A DNA stretch of 64,000 bases from NCBI RefSeq assembly GCF_003122385.1, contig NZ_CP029255.1, positions 3,162,001-3,226,000 of the forward strand, given 5' to 3'. The first letter of the stretch is position 1, and each line of letters opens with the position of its first letter. Made by a program: the position numbers and the translations under genes. This document shows, in pieces, positions 8,123-16,232 of this stretch. This DNA is from Flavobacterium crocinum (lineage in GTDB: Bacteria > Bacteroidota > Bacteroidia > Flavobacteriales > Flavobacteriaceae). Under the pieces are notes generated by a model. It searched no databases. It was not told where the DNA came from and was given only the letters and a program-made list of their open reading frames with translations.

Positions 8123-8767
8123 CTATTCCTGTCCCCACGTTGATGGACTTTCGTTCCATTCCAGTAAAGTCGATTGCTGATCTTCTGTAATGTATTGTTT
8201 TTGAACTGCTAAGTCTAATAAGTTTTCGTAGTTGCTTAAAGTAAATAAATCAATATTCGCTTCTTTAAAATTTTCTTCAGCAACACCAAAACCGTAAGTA
8301 AAGATTGCTGCCATTCCTTTAATATTTGCACCTTCACTTCTTAAAGCTTCAACAGCCATCAAACTGCTTTTTCCAGTACTAATTAAATCTTCAACAACAA
8401 CAACATTTTGTCCTTTTTGTAAAAAACCTTCTACTTGGTTTTGTCTACCATGTTTTTTTGGCTCTGGACGTACATATACGAACGGAAGACCTAAACTTTC
8501 GGCAACCAAAATTCCAACTCCAATGGCTCCGGTAGCAACGCCGGCGATTACATCAGGTTTTCCAAATTGTTTTTCGATGTTTTTGGCAAATTCATCACGA
8601 ACATAGTTTCTGATGCTCGGAAATGAAAGAATTAACCTATTATCACAGTAAATAGGAGATTTCCAACCAGAAGCCCATGTAAAAGGATTTTCGGGATTCA
8701 ATTTAATTGCATTTATTTGCAAAAGCAATTCGGCTGTTTTTTCGGCAGTATCTTTATTAAAAATCAT
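8123..8767 (-). CDS. pyrE: Orotate phosphoribosyltransferase
   Basis: Joins orotate to PRPP to give OMP in pyrimidine synthesis; cytoplasmic. The PRPP-binding motif VVVVEDLISTGKS is intact, and the WASGWKSPIYCDNR and PEPKKHG segments that bind orotate and PRPP are present. I place the start at 8767 (MIFNKDTAEK, 214 residues). The longer frame from 8800 would begin inside the promoter: a TACATTTG box lies at 8772-8779 with TTG 18 nt upstream. The box ends only 4 nt before the ATG, so the mRNA may be leaderless. It is divergent from the NUDIX gene, whose start codon overlaps this promoter. Confidence 0.95.
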   Translation of the reverse strand: MIFNKDTAEKTAELLLQINAIKLNPENPFTWASGWKSPIYCDNRLILSFPSIRNYVRDEFAKNIEKQFGKPDVIAGVATGAIGVGILVAESLGLPFVYVRPEPKKHGRQNQVEGFLQKGQNVVVVEDLISTGKSSLMAVEALRSEGANIKGMAAIFTYGFGVAEENFKEANIDLFTLSNYENLLDLAVQKQYITEDQQSTLLEWNESPSTWGQE

Positions 8768-8771
8768 AGTA

Positions 8772-8800
8772 CAAATGTATAAAGTTTTTGTAAACGACAA
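8772..8800 (-). promoter_or_regulatory. pyrE promoter
   Basis: The minus strand has TTG (8798-8800), 18 nt, then TACATTTG (8772-8779), a full match to the Bacteroidota TTG/TAnnTTTG consensus. It overlaps the start codon of the divergent NUDIX gene, so the two genes may interfere with each other. Confidence 0.6.
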
Positions 8801-9413
8801 ACCACTTTTTTTGACAAATGAAATCTCAAAGGAAACAGATTTTCAATTGTTCTTGTTGGAGAGTATTGATATCGAACAGCTTATCATAAAAATTTTTCAG
8901 AATAAAATTCAAAAAGCGATTCTATATCATCCAGATGAAAGTGAAATAATGAAAACCCTAAAAGCCAAAATTCCTGTGAATAAAGCGGGCGGAGGCTTTG
9001 TCTATAATAAGAAAGGTGAGGTTCTGTTTATCTTTAGAAACGGAAAATGGGACTTACCTAAAGGCGGAATAGAGAAGGGAGAAGACATTGAAACGACCGC
9101 TATGCGCGAAGTCGAAGAAGAAACCGGAGTTAATCAGTTAAGGATAACCAATAAACTTCAGAAAACCTATCATATCTTTAAACGTAACGGAAAATACAAA
9201 CTCAAAATCACGCATTGGTTCGAAATGTTCTCAGATTTTGAAGGAACACCACACGGACAATTAGAAGAAGGAATCGAAAAAGTAGCCTGGTTAAACCCGG
9301 AACAAATCAAAGAAGCACTTAAAAACTCCTACGAAAACATCAAATTATTATTCGAAGAAGATAAAAGCGTTCCGGTAGATTTCAAGACCAAAAAAGAAAA
9401 CTTAGAATCTTAA
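8775..9413 (+). CDS. NUDIX hydrolase
   Basis: 212 residues. The NUDIX box GGIEKGEDIETTAMREVEEE (residues about 95-114, then TGV) fits GX5EX7REUXEEXGU exactly, giving the Mg2+-binding helix of nucleoside-diphosphate-X hydrolases. The upstream half is an unusual N-terminal extension of about 70 residues with no recognised domain, and the KWDLPKGG strand leads into the box. The substrate is unknown; the FRNGKWDLPKGG context resembles broad Ap4A/NTP-type enzymes. The last codons and the stop codon lie in an octamer repeat (CTTAGAAT then CTTAA), so the C-terminus may be repeat-derived. A TATCTTTA box at 8748-8755 could be its promoter. Confidence 0.9.
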   Translation: MYKVFVNDKPLFLTNEISKETDFQLFLLESIDIEQLIIKIFQNKIQKAILYHPDESEIMKTLKAKIPVNKAGGGFVYNKKGEVLFIFRNGKWDLPKGGIEKGEDIETTAMREVEEETGVNQLRITNKLQKTYHIFKRNGKYKLKITHWFEMFSDFEGTPHGQLEEGIEKVAWLNPEQIKEALKNSYENIKLLFEEDKSVPVDFKTKKENLES

Positions 9414-9464
9414 AAAAAACTTAGAACCTTAGCATCTCAGAATCTCAGTATCTCAGTATCTTAG
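9401..9464 (+). repeat. Octamer-period CTTAG array
   Basis: From 9420 to 9464 units such as CTTAGAAC and CTTAGCAT repeat with an exact period of 8 (starts 9420, 9428, 9436, 9444, 9452, 9460). A further unit at 9401 lies inside the end of the NUDIX frame and supplies its stop codon. Confidence 0.75.
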
Positions 9465-9483
9465 ATTAGGGCGTGCCACCAAT

Positions 9484-9528
9484 AAAAAAAAGACCCAATC
9501 AACTTTGCGTTCATTGGGTCTTTTTTTT
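9484..9528. terminator. Bidirectional terminator
   Basis: Stem AAAAGACCCAAT paired with ATTGGGTCTTTT, with A-run and T-run on both sides. It serves the convergent NUDIX and DUF6882 genes. Confidence 0.85.
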
Positions 9529-9530
9529 AT

Positions 9531-9600
9531 TGCTGTCGGGCTTTCGCCGCTACTTCGGTAGCTTGGCTCTATCCCTCACGCGGGCAATCGGTTTCAAAAG
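9531..9600 (-). other. GC-rich structured element with UUCG hairpin
   Basis: This 70-nt stretch is much richer in G+C than its surroundings. It holds a hairpin GCTAC-TTCG-GTAGC (9549-9562) with a stable C(UUCG)G loop, and CCCGCGTGAGGG when read on the minus strand. It lies in the 3' region of the DUF6882 gene and may be a dispersed structured repeat or small RNA. It shares only short words with the elements at 19.4 and 63 kb. Confidence 0.4.
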
Positions 9601-9629
9601 AACTTTTTAGATTATTTAGTCATTCTAAT

Positions 9630-10373
9630 TTAAGAGTTATTACCACTTAGATTTGTCAAAAGATTATCTTCATTAAAAACGGCATTAATAATATTTCCGT
9701 TTTTTTCTGCTTTAACTTCATTTCCGTTTGAAGTCAGTTCGTAACCTTTTTGAGATAAATAATTGGTAAAAGCATTTTTGTGATTCTGAATCTCAAATGT
9801 TGAAATCAGTTCCGGAAAAACCGTTAAAATTCTGGAGAATTCTTCGCTTTCAACTTTATCAATTATATCAGATTTAATGGTAACGACCATCGTTCCCTGA
9901 CCGTAATTGCCGAGATAATAACCGCTTCCGTCAAACATTTCAGTAGCAATCATTCCAATTAAATGTAAATCGTTAGGTACGGCGTCAAATTTACCAACGG
10001 TCAGTAAATCGATATTATTTTCTTCGCCGTATTGTTTTAATATAAGCGCCTGTTTCATAACAGATTCTGCATAACCACCCGCTTTATTTTCCCAAAGCCA
10101 AAGCCAGGTTTCAGAAGAATGCGAAAAAGATCCTAAAACCTGCATTGGAAATGTAAGATTCTCTCCAAAAGTTATTTCTTCACTGTCCATATTCACATTC
10201 CAGGAAAGTCCGCCGGTTACATCATAAAGATTTCTTTGTTTTTCTAAAGCCAAAGCGCCATATTTTTCTAAAAAATCATTCTCAGAAGTAAAGTGTTTGC
10301 TGTTATTTTGTTGATTAGTAGTTGAAGCTGTATTTTCTTCTTTCTTTTTAAAAAGATTGTTGAATAGTCCCAT
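9630..10373 (-). CDS. DUF6882-like protein of unknown function
   Basis: 247 residues, no signal peptide. The N-terminal 30 residues are polar and low complexity (KKKEENTASTTNQQNN). The rest has a tryptophan-rich centre (GSFSHSSETWLWLWENKAGG) that resembles DUF6882, a family found scattered in bacteria with no known activity. The second half (after about 160) may be a separate small domain. It stands alone between a terminator and the HNH nuclease gene. I could not assign a function; the family call is tentative. Confidence 0.6.
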   Translation of the reverse strand: MGLFNNLFKKKEENTASTTNQQNNSKHFTSENDFLEKYGALALEKQRNLYDVTGGLSWNVNMDSEEITFGENLTFPMQVLGSFSHSSETWLWLWENKAGGYAESVMKQALILKQYGEENNIDLLTVGKFDAVPNDLHLIGMIATEMFDGSGYYLGNYGQGTMVVTIKSDIIDKVESEEFSRILTVFPELISTFEIQNHKNAFTNYLSQKGYELTSNGNEVKAEKNGNIINAVFNEDNLLTNLSGNNS

Positions 10374-10475
10374 TTTGTTATGATTTTTTAGAATTTTAAA
10401 ATTGATGTTTTCAAATATAAGACTTTTGAAATAAGTGAGAAAAATAGTAGTTAAATATAAAAGTTGTATAACAGA

Positions 10476-11171
10476 CTATTTTTTAAAAATGAACTCCTGA
10501 TGCCATTTCAAATATTCAATTTTAGGAGAATTTTGTAATGGTTTTCTAAAAGAAAGATCTGAAGTATGACATTTTACACTTTGTTTTAGTTTTTTAGAAA
10601 CCAGAACATCGTTTTCGTTTAGGGTTATAAAACCTTTATCAAAGAGCTTATCATGCATAATGCACAAAAGAATACAATTTTCTAACTCTAAACGTTTTGT
10701 TTTGTCAACACTCCAGGGAACAATATGACTCGCAATTAATAATTCGGGTTGATCAATTTCGCAAAAAGCACATTTATGATTGTAATTTTCCAGCAAATAT
10801 TCTTTTAAAACATCCTGATATACTCTTACTTTAACCGTTGCATTTTTGTCAGTATCCTTTTTATTCGGATTTATTGGTTTTCTTTCAATCAGATTTTTAG
10901 CTTCACGTATGGTTTCGATAAAATTTTCAATAAGTTGTCTTGCCTTTTCATCTAAAACCGAAATGTTATCGTAGTTTTTACCAAGCAAACCTTTGTGTTC
11001 GTTTCTGATATTAAAATGATGCAGAATATCCATCGTAACATATCCGCCTCCGTTTGCGTTTGCAGGAATACCCAAAATCTCCCTTTGTATGGATCTGTGG
11101 CTTTGTTTGTTGACCAAATAAGCATACAAAACTTTAAAGAGGGTATAATCGTCAATATTTTTATTTCTCAT
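10476..11171 (-). CDS. HNH endonuclease
   Basis: 231 residues. The C-terminal half carries an HNH nuclease of the PF13391 kind: CAFC zinc knuckle half, LLIASHIVPW with the catalytic His, then ENCILLCIMHDKLFDKGFIT. The N-terminal 100 residues are helical and unassigned and could bind DNA or a partner. No methyltransferase, specificity subunit or toxin partner lies beside it, so a restriction role is not supported by context. It may be a stand-alone defence or DNA-processing nuclease. The domain is clear; the biological role is not. Confidence 0.85.
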   Translation of the reverse strand: MRNKNIDDYTLFKVLYAYLVNKQSHRSIQREILGIPANANGGGYVTMDILHHFNIRNEHKGLLGKNYDNISVLDEKARQLIENFIETIREAKNLIERKPINPNKKDTDKNATVKVRVYQDVLKEYLLENYNHKCAFCEIDQPELLIASHIVPWSVDKTKRLELENCILLCIMHDKLFDKGFITLNENDVLVSKKLKQSVKCHTSDLSFRKPLQNSPKIEYLKWHQEFIFKK

Positions 11172-11278
11172 TATCCGGGTTTGATTGTTACTGAAGTTTT
11201 CAAATATATGATTTTTGGAATAAGTAAGAAAAGTATTAAGTGTAATTTGTTTTGCTTTTGGATAAAAAATGAATTGCG

Positions 11279-11396
11279 TCCAGCTTTAGCTGGATGATAA
11301 AATTTTAAGAAAGAAAAAGGCTTTAGCCAAATCTGTGAAAGTTTGGCTAAAGCCTTTTTCAATTCGTACTTTGTTCCCCTGGCTAAAGCCAGGGGC
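11279..11396. repeat. Three tandem hairpins of the GGCTAAAGCC family
   Basis: Three palindromes follow each other: CCAGCTTTAGCTGG (about 11280-11293), a long stem AAAAAGGCTTTAGCC with its mirror image (11314-11360), and CCCCTGGCTAAAGCCAGGGG (11376-11395). All share the CTTTAG/CTAAAG core. The frames open across this stretch are artefacts. The middle hairpin has A and T runs and could terminate transcription. Confidence 0.65.
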
Positions 11397-11433
11397 TATT
11401 GAAATTACTTTGAGATTTGTTAGAAACAAGATT

Positions 11434-11844
11434 TTATTTAAGCTCATTGTAATTTTCTATAAAACTAGAAAGTCTTGTTTCGTCGATTGAAAAATCTTCT
11501 TTAATGATATTATATTTAGCGAAGACAAAAATTAAATCATTTCGTCCTATAATTTTTTTGTTTGAAAATTGTTTCCCGGATGGAAGGAAAGTTATAATAC
11601 TAGAGAATTTTCCATCTCCAATGGAAGTAATTTCACCTTTTATAATTTCTTTATTGCTTAAGTTTAAAATTATAAAGTTATTTCCCTCTTTGGTATAATT
11701 GTATGCGTGTTTATTATTTAAAACAATTTTATTCGTTTCAAAAGCAATGGCTTGTATTATTTGTTCTTCATTTTTTTGAGCAAATAATGTACTGTTAGAA
11801 AATATAATCGTTAGAAAAAGAATGATAAGTTTTAGAATTTTCAT
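11434..11844 (-). CDS. Exported protein of unknown function
   Basis: 136 residues with a clear signal peptide (hydrophobic stretch about 4-22, cleavage after LFAQ). The mature part is small and polar with alternating strands (NFIILNLSNKEIIKGEITSI), and no known domain was recognised. No cysteine follows the signal, so it is probably a soluble periplasmic protein rather than a lipoprotein. It is monocistronic by position, with repeats on both sides. Function unknown. Confidence 0.7.
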   Translation of the reverse strand: MKILKLIILFLTIIFSNSTLFAQKNEEQIIQAIAFETNKIVLNNKHAYNYTKEGNNFIILNLSNKEIIKGEITSIGDGKFSSIITFLPSGKQFSNKKIIGRNDLIFVFAKYNIIKEDFSIDETRLSSFIENYNELK

Positions 11845-11900
11845 AATTGGTTTTTATTAGATCGTATTTTGTTTTAGTTAATTTTCGAGAAAGTTCGGCA

Positions 11901-11972
11901 CACAAAGCTTTGCGTTCTTATCAGAAGCCAAACCCAATCAAATCCAAAAAAATCTTAGCGTTCTTTGCGTTA
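11901..11972. repeat. Short CAAAG/CTTAG repeat words
   Basis: Words AAGCTTTGCGTTCTTA and CTTAGCGTTCTTTGCG lie 35 nt apart downstream of the M14 peptidase gene. They belong to the same dispersed family as the arrays at 16.1 and 17.4 kb. Confidence 0.5.
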
Positions 11973-11995
11973 AAAAATATGCGCTATCAAAAAAA

Positions 11996-13723
11996 CTAAA
12001 GCAATCGATAAACAGGATACTGCATATGCGCCTTTTCATAATAAACAGAATGTTTGTAAATCCAATCCAACTGCGCTTCGGCGTTTGTCGCGAAAGCAGA
12101 ATCATTTTGTTTTTTAGCTTCTAATTCTGCTTTCAAAGATGGGTTTTCTTTTAAAAGTTGTCCAGCCGTATCTTCAAAAATATATTCAGAATAATGTTCT
12201 TTTTGCTGTAAAATAGGATCGAAGAAATTCCAGTTAAAAAACGAATCAACGCCTTCTGGTTCAAAAGCTTCTAGAAGATATTTTACACCTTTTTGGTTGG
12301 TTGGAATAATGTAATCTCCTTTGGCGAAAGCCATTTTAATGATTTTAGACGTTACTGTTGTATTTCTATGTAAATAATGTCCTTCGTATGCAGACGGAAC
12401 CGTTTTAAAATCCGCAATTCTGTAGCTTTCAACTTCTATAATGGTGTCGTTTTTAATTTGTTTAAGCGAGATATTATTGTTTTTCAAAAGCTCAATAATA
12501 TTCCAATAACCTCTTGGAATAATATACGCCGTTGGAATCACCACTTCTTTAGCCGATTTAAATTCTTTAATGTACGGAACGTCTTTTTTATAAGGTTTTG
12601 TTCTGTCATAATACAAACGATTTCCGGTTGTAGCTTCGCTTTTTTTGTAACCTGCTTCATATCCTAAAAACGAAAAAGTAGTTGCTTTTGTACTGTCTAA
12701 TTCCCATTTTAAAGTATAGGATTTTTTAGGCTGATACTGCTCTAAATTCTTTACTCTTAAATCCTTTAGCTTTTGGTAATTCGAATCGGTAAAATCCAAA
12801 GTCGATTTCATGTATTCATAAGTCATTTTTACACGTTCGGCATATTTTTTCAGCATGTGGGTTTCAACTACAAAACCAATCGTATTAAACAGCGAAGTAT
12901 AACCCGTTGTATATCGTGGACTGTCTACAAACTGACCGAAACCTTTGTCGGGAGTATCTTTAAACGAATCGACATAAGGTGTAGTTTCAATTTTCTTTTT
13001 CTGAAGATCTTTTACCAAAGCTGGCATCATTTCGTTATTCATAAAATCGCCTAAAACTTTCCCTAGTTTATTGTGCTCTGTCATGATATAAGTCAGTTTG
13101 TATTGGTAATCAGAACCATTACTCACATGATTGTCAATAAAAACATCAGCATTTATTTTTTGGAAAATCTCAATAAAACTTTTAGTATTTCGCGTATCCG
13201 ATTTCATCATATCACGATTCAAATCATAGTTTCTCGCATTTCCTCTAAAACCATAAATTTCTGGACCGTCCTGATTGGCGCGCGTTGTCGAATTTCGGTT
13301 TAAAGCCCCGCCAATATTGTAGACAGGAATCGTAACCAAAACAGTGTTTTTTGGCGCTTTCATTTTCCCTGTCACTAAATCTCTGTAAAATTGCATTGTA
13401 GCGTCGATTCCATCTGGTTCTCCTGCGTGGATTCCGTTATTTACAAATAGAACCGCTTTGGTTTCCTGAATTTTGTCAAAATCGAATTCCTTATCAGGAT
13501 TAAAGGTAATCATGTGCAAAGGTTCGCCGGAATCCGTCAGTCCCATTTCTTTTATTTGAATCGTCGGAAAATCATTCGCCAGCATTTTCCAATAAGCAAT
13601 CGTTTCCTGATAAGAAGCCGATTGATTACCATTTCCTTTCTCAAAAAACGTATCGTATTTTTTATTGTTTTGCGCAGTAATAGTTATAGTTAGAAGTGAG
13701 AAGAGAAATGTAAAAAGTTTCAT
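11996..13723 (-). CDS. M14 family zinc carboxypeptidase, exported
   Basis: 575 residues from the chosen ATG at 13723, which gives a good signal peptide (MKLFTFLFSLLTITITAQ); the frame extends 24 nt further upstream without a better start. The M14 zinc site is visible: HAGEPDG supplies His and Glu, and FIDNHVSNGSDYQY the second His. A catalytic Glu lies in FVVETHM. This indicates a secreted or periplasmic carboxypeptidase acting on peptides or on peptidoglycan fragments. The C-terminal 200 residues form an extra domain with no assignment. It stands alone between repeat-rich gaps. Confidence 0.87.
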   Translation of the reverse strand: MKLFTFLFSLLTITITAQNNKKYDTFFEKGNGNQSASYQETIAYWKMLANDFPTIQIKEMGLTDSGEPLHMITFNPDKEFDFDKIQETKAVLFVNNGIHAGEPDGIDATMQFYRDLVTGKMKAPKNTVLVTIPVYNIGGALNRNSTTRANQDGPEIYGFRGNARNYDLNRDMMKSDTRNTKSFIEIFQKINADVFIDNHVSNGSDYQYKLTYIMTEHNKLGKVLGDFMNNEMMPALVKDLQKKKIETTPYVDSFKDTPDKGFGQFVDSPRYTTGYTSLFNTIGFVVETHMLKKYAERVKMTYEYMKSTLDFTDSNYQKLKDLRVKNLEQYQPKKSYTLKWELDSTKATTFSFLGYEAGYKKSEATTGNRLYYDRTKPYKKDVPYIKEFKSAKEVVIPTAYIIPRGYWNIIELLKNNNISLKQIKNDTIIEVESYRIADFKTVPSAYEGHYLHRNTTVTSKIIKMAFAKGDYIIPTNQKGVKYLLEAFEPEGVDSFFNWNFFDPILQQKEHYSEYIFEDTAGQLLKENPSLKAELEAKKQNDSAFATNAEAQLDWIYKHSVYYEKAHMQYPVYRLL

Positions 13724-13776
13724 GGTTTTGGTTTTTAAAGGAATCAAATATAGAGAAATTTAGATTTAAAAAGTTA

Positions 13777-13834
13777 GCCACGAATTTCACGAATTAACAC
13801 GAATTGATTAGTGGAAATTTGTGCAATTTGTGGC
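13777..13834. repeat. GCCACGAATT inverted repeat
   Basis: A 58-nt palindromic repeat begins GCCACGAATTTCACGAATT and ends in the mirror words ending TTTGTGGC. It lies between the divergent M14 and helicase genes. The same family is at 23.4 and 25.7 kb. Confidence 0.7.
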
Positions 13835-13852
13835 AAAAAACATTTTCTCGCG

Positions 13853-13896
13853 ACTGAAAACTGTAACTGTGACTGTAAACTGAATACTAAAAACTC
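13853..13896 (+). repeat. ACTG-word short repeat
   Basis: ACTG or ACTA words recur every 6 to 8 nt over about 45 nt upstream of the helicase gene. This looks like another low-complexity intergenic repeat. Confidence 0.45.
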
Positions 13897-13917
13897 TACA
13901 CTGCCAACTATTTTATC

Positions 13918-13925
13918 TACTTTTG
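13918..13925 (+). promoter_or_regulatory. Candidate -7 box of the helicase gene
   Basis: TACTTTTG fits TAnnTTTG and ends 4 nt before the ATG at 13930. If it is used, transcription would begin at or near the start codon. No TTG element is well placed upstream. Confidence 0.35.
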
Positions 13926-13929
13926 CAAA

Positions 13930-15294
13930 ATGAACAAAAAACACCATTCCAACGATATACTTTCCAATTTAGGAATCGAAAACCTAAACGAAATGCAGGA
14001 AACTGCAAAAGAGGTCATTCTTCACGATAATAACACTTTATTGCTTTCTCCAACAGGATCTGGAAAAACACTGGCGTTTTTGCTTCCTGTTTTGGAATTA
14101 TTGCAGCCTGAGATTTTATCGGTACAGTGTTTAATTTTGGTTCCGTCACGTGAATTGGGGCTTCAGATTGAGCAGGTTTGGAAAAAAATGGGAACGCCAT
14201 ACAAAGTCAATATTTGTTACGGCGGACATTCAATTGACACTGAAATTAAAAATTTAAGCAATCCTCCCGCAGTTTTAATTGGAACACCTGGAAGAATTGC
14301 AGATCATATTGACAGAGAAACTTTCAGAACAGATAAAATTCAGACTTTGATTTTAGATGAGTTTGATAAATCGCTTCAATTGGGATTTCATGAGCAGATG
14401 TCTTTTATCATCGGGAGATTACCGAAAGTCAATAAAAGAGTTTTAGTTTCTGCTACATCCGATATTGAGATTCCGAAATACACCAAAGTTGTAAATCCGA
14501 CTGTTTTAGATTTTATTCCAGAAGAAGAGGAAAAAGAAAACCTTTCGATGAAAATGGTGCTTTCGCCAGCTAAAGATAAATTACAGAGTTTGTTCAATTT
14601 AATTTGTTCATTGAAATCAGAATCGGCTATTATTTTCTGTAACCATCGTGATGCTGCAGAGCGTATTAGTGATACTTTAAACGAAAAAGGAATCTATTCT
14701 GTGTATTATCATGGTGGTATGGATCAGGAAGAGCGGGAGCGTGCTTTAATTCAGTTTAGAAACGGAAGTGTAACCTATTTAGTGACAACCGATTTGGCAG
14801 CCAGAGGTTTGGATATTCCGGAAATGAAACACGTTATTCATTATCACTTACCTTTAAAAGAAGACGAATTTACGCATAGAAACGGACGTACAGCTCGTAT
14901 GCAGGCAACGGGAACTGCATATATTATCATTCATGAAAGTGAAAAACAATTGGACTACATTGATTATGAAATGGATGTTTTGGATGTTGAAGGAAATATT
15001 TCGCTGCCAAAACCACCACAATTTCAGACTATCTACATCAGTGGCGGGAAGAAAACAAAACTGAATAAATTCGATATTGTTGGTTTCTTTTCTCAAAAAG
15101 GAAAACTGGAAAAAGACGATTTAGGTTTAATTGAAGTAAAAGATTTTGTTTCGTTTGCGGCAGTTAAATACAATAAAGTAAAAGACCTTTTGAAAAATAT
15201 CAAGGACGAAAAGATGAAAGGCAAGAAGTTTAAAATTGAAGTTGCCCGAAATGTCATCAAAAAAGTAGAAGAAGAGAAAAGAGCTAAGTATTGA
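13930..15294 (+). CDS. DEAD-box RNA helicase with DbpA-like C-terminal domain
   Basis: 454 residues. Helicase motifs in order: a Q-motif region (NEMQ), motif I SPTGSGKT, PSRELGLQ, GTPGR, motif II as DEFD instead of DEAD, SAT, then HRNGRTAR (motif VI form). The last 80 residues (from about 370) resemble the DbpA RNA-binding RRM fold, which in E. coli DbpA guides the enzyme to 23S rRNA hairpin 92. A role in large-subunit assembly is therefore likely by family. DEFD keeps the two acidic residues needed for catalysis. It stands alone on the plus strand. Confidence 0.92.
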   Translation: MNKKHHSNDILSNLGIENLNEMQETAKEVILHDNNTLLLSPTGSGKTLAFLLPVLELLQPEILSVQCLILVPSRELGLQIEQVWKKMGTPYKVNICYGGHSIDTEIKNLSNPPAVLIGTPGRIADHIDRETFRTDKIQTLILDEFDKSLQLGFHEQMSFIIGRLPKVNKRVLVSATSDIEIPKYTKVVNPTVLDFIPEEEEKENLSMKMVLSPAKDKLQSLFNLICSLKSESAIIFCNHRDAAERISDTLNEKGIYSVYYHGGMDQEERERALIQFRNGSVTYLVTTDLAARGLDIPEMKHVIHYHLPLKEDEFTHRNGRTARMQATGTAYIIIHESEKQLDYIDYEMDVLDVEGNISLPKPPQFQTIYISGGKKTKLNKFDIVGFFSQKGKLEKDDLGLIEVKDFVSFAAVKYNKVKDLLKNIKDEKMKGKKFKIEVARNVIKKVEEEKRAKY

Positions 15295-15513
15295 TTTTAG
15301 ATAATTAAGAGGATAGATACGAGAAGCAAGATGTAGTATGAAGATTGGAATTTGTAATTTTAATTTTTGTTGTTTATTTTATTGTATTTCAATAGTTTAG
15401 AGTTGTGTGGCTAAGTTTTACAATTTTATGTTAAAAAAATAACGAATTGATAGGTGTTTTTTCAATATTTCTATGTTTTTTTGTGTTCGTAAAATTGTAA
15501 CCCCAAATACTAT

Positions 15514-15957
15514 ATGAAAAAGATTATTACTCTTGCCGCATTGTTTTTTACTTTTATTTCGTTTGCACAGGTTAAGGTACTAGAAACAGTTCCTGTAGAA
15601 AAATTAGGAAAAGTAAATAATAATTACATTCAGAAAATTGGTGACGAATACACTGTGTATTACACTATCGTTCAAAGTGATGATGATTCGACTTTGAGAA
15701 AATTTTCATTCAAAAACATCGATAATGCTTATAACTCTTTATACAACATTATCATGGGCGGATTTACAGCTTCTCCGTTGTACGATATCAAATTAGAGTT
15801 ACCTAACAACTACATTTGGTTACACTACACAGGAAATGTTGTTCCGGACAAGGCTACAGTTCAGTTTATGGTTTCTGGTAAAGAAAGAGATGCTGCAACA
15901 AACAACGTTTCTGAGCCATTCGTAAAAGATCAAATCAATAAATTATTCCAAAAATAA
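15514..15957 (+). CDS. Exported protein of unknown function
   Basis: 147 residues with a strong signal peptide (MKKIITLAALFFTFISFAQ). The mature part is about 128 residues with a mixed strand and helix pattern (YTVYYTIVQSDDDSTLRKF), and no family was recognised. No lipobox is present, so it is probably periplasmic or secreted. It is the only gene between the helicase and a terminator. The 219-nt gap upstream is AT-rich and held no repeat I could name. Confidence 0.72.
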   Translation: MKKIITLAALFFTFISFAQVKVLETVPVEKLGKVNNNYIQKIGDEYTVYYTIVQSDDDSTLRKFSFKNIDNAYNSLYNIIMGGFTASPLYDIKLELPNNYIWLHYTGNVVPDKATVQFMVSGKERDAATNNVSEPFVKDQINKLFQK

Positions 15958-15977
15958 TTTTCTAAGAGAATAATATT

Positions 15978-16013
15978 TAAAAAGCCCGTTCATAAACTGA
16001 ACGGGCTTTTTTT
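15978..16013 (+). terminator. Rho-independent terminator
   Basis: Stem AAAGCCCGTTCA with TGAACGGGCTTT and a 7-nt T run, 21 nt after the exported-protein gene. It separates that gene from the convergent PhnA gene. Confidence 0.85.
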
Positions 16014-16057
16014 GTGTTTCAAGTCTCAGGTTTTAAGTTGATAAACTTTGTCTTTAA

Positions 16058-16187
16058 ATTTTACCGCAAAGGGCGCTAAGTTTTTTTATTTGTGAGGCTT
16101 TTAAAAAGCGCAAAGTTCGCAAAGCTTTGCGCTAACAAAACCCTTGCGAACTTCGCGTAAATCTTTGCGTGCTTTGCGGTTAAGACT
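16058..16187. repeat. Inverted repeat of ACCGCAAAG words
   Basis: Outer arms ACCGCAAAGGGCGC and CGTGCTTTGCGGT bracket inner words GCGCAAAG and CTTTGCGC that are mirror images. The whole 130-nt stretch can fold as a nested hairpin. It belongs to the dispersed intergenic family. Confidence 0.65.
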
Positions 16188-16192
16188 AAAAT

Positions 16193-16232
16193 CTTAGAAT
16201 CTTAGTAACTTAGAACCTCAGCATCTTTTAAA
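16193..16232 (-). repeat. Octamer-period CTAAG array
   Basis: Five units starting at 16193, 16201, 16209, 16217 and 16225 (CTTAGAAT, CTTAGTAA and so on) with an exact 8-nt period. It abuts the stop codon of the PhnA-like gene, and on that gene's strand it reads as CTAAG. Confidence 0.75.

Noticed and set aside
10476..11171. Restriction-modification system
   Set aside because: No methyltransferase or specificity gene lies next to the HNH nuclease.
11171..11362. 63-codon minus-strand frame next to the HNH gene
   Set aside because: It consists mostly of the hairpin repeat 11279-11396 and has no family or coding features.
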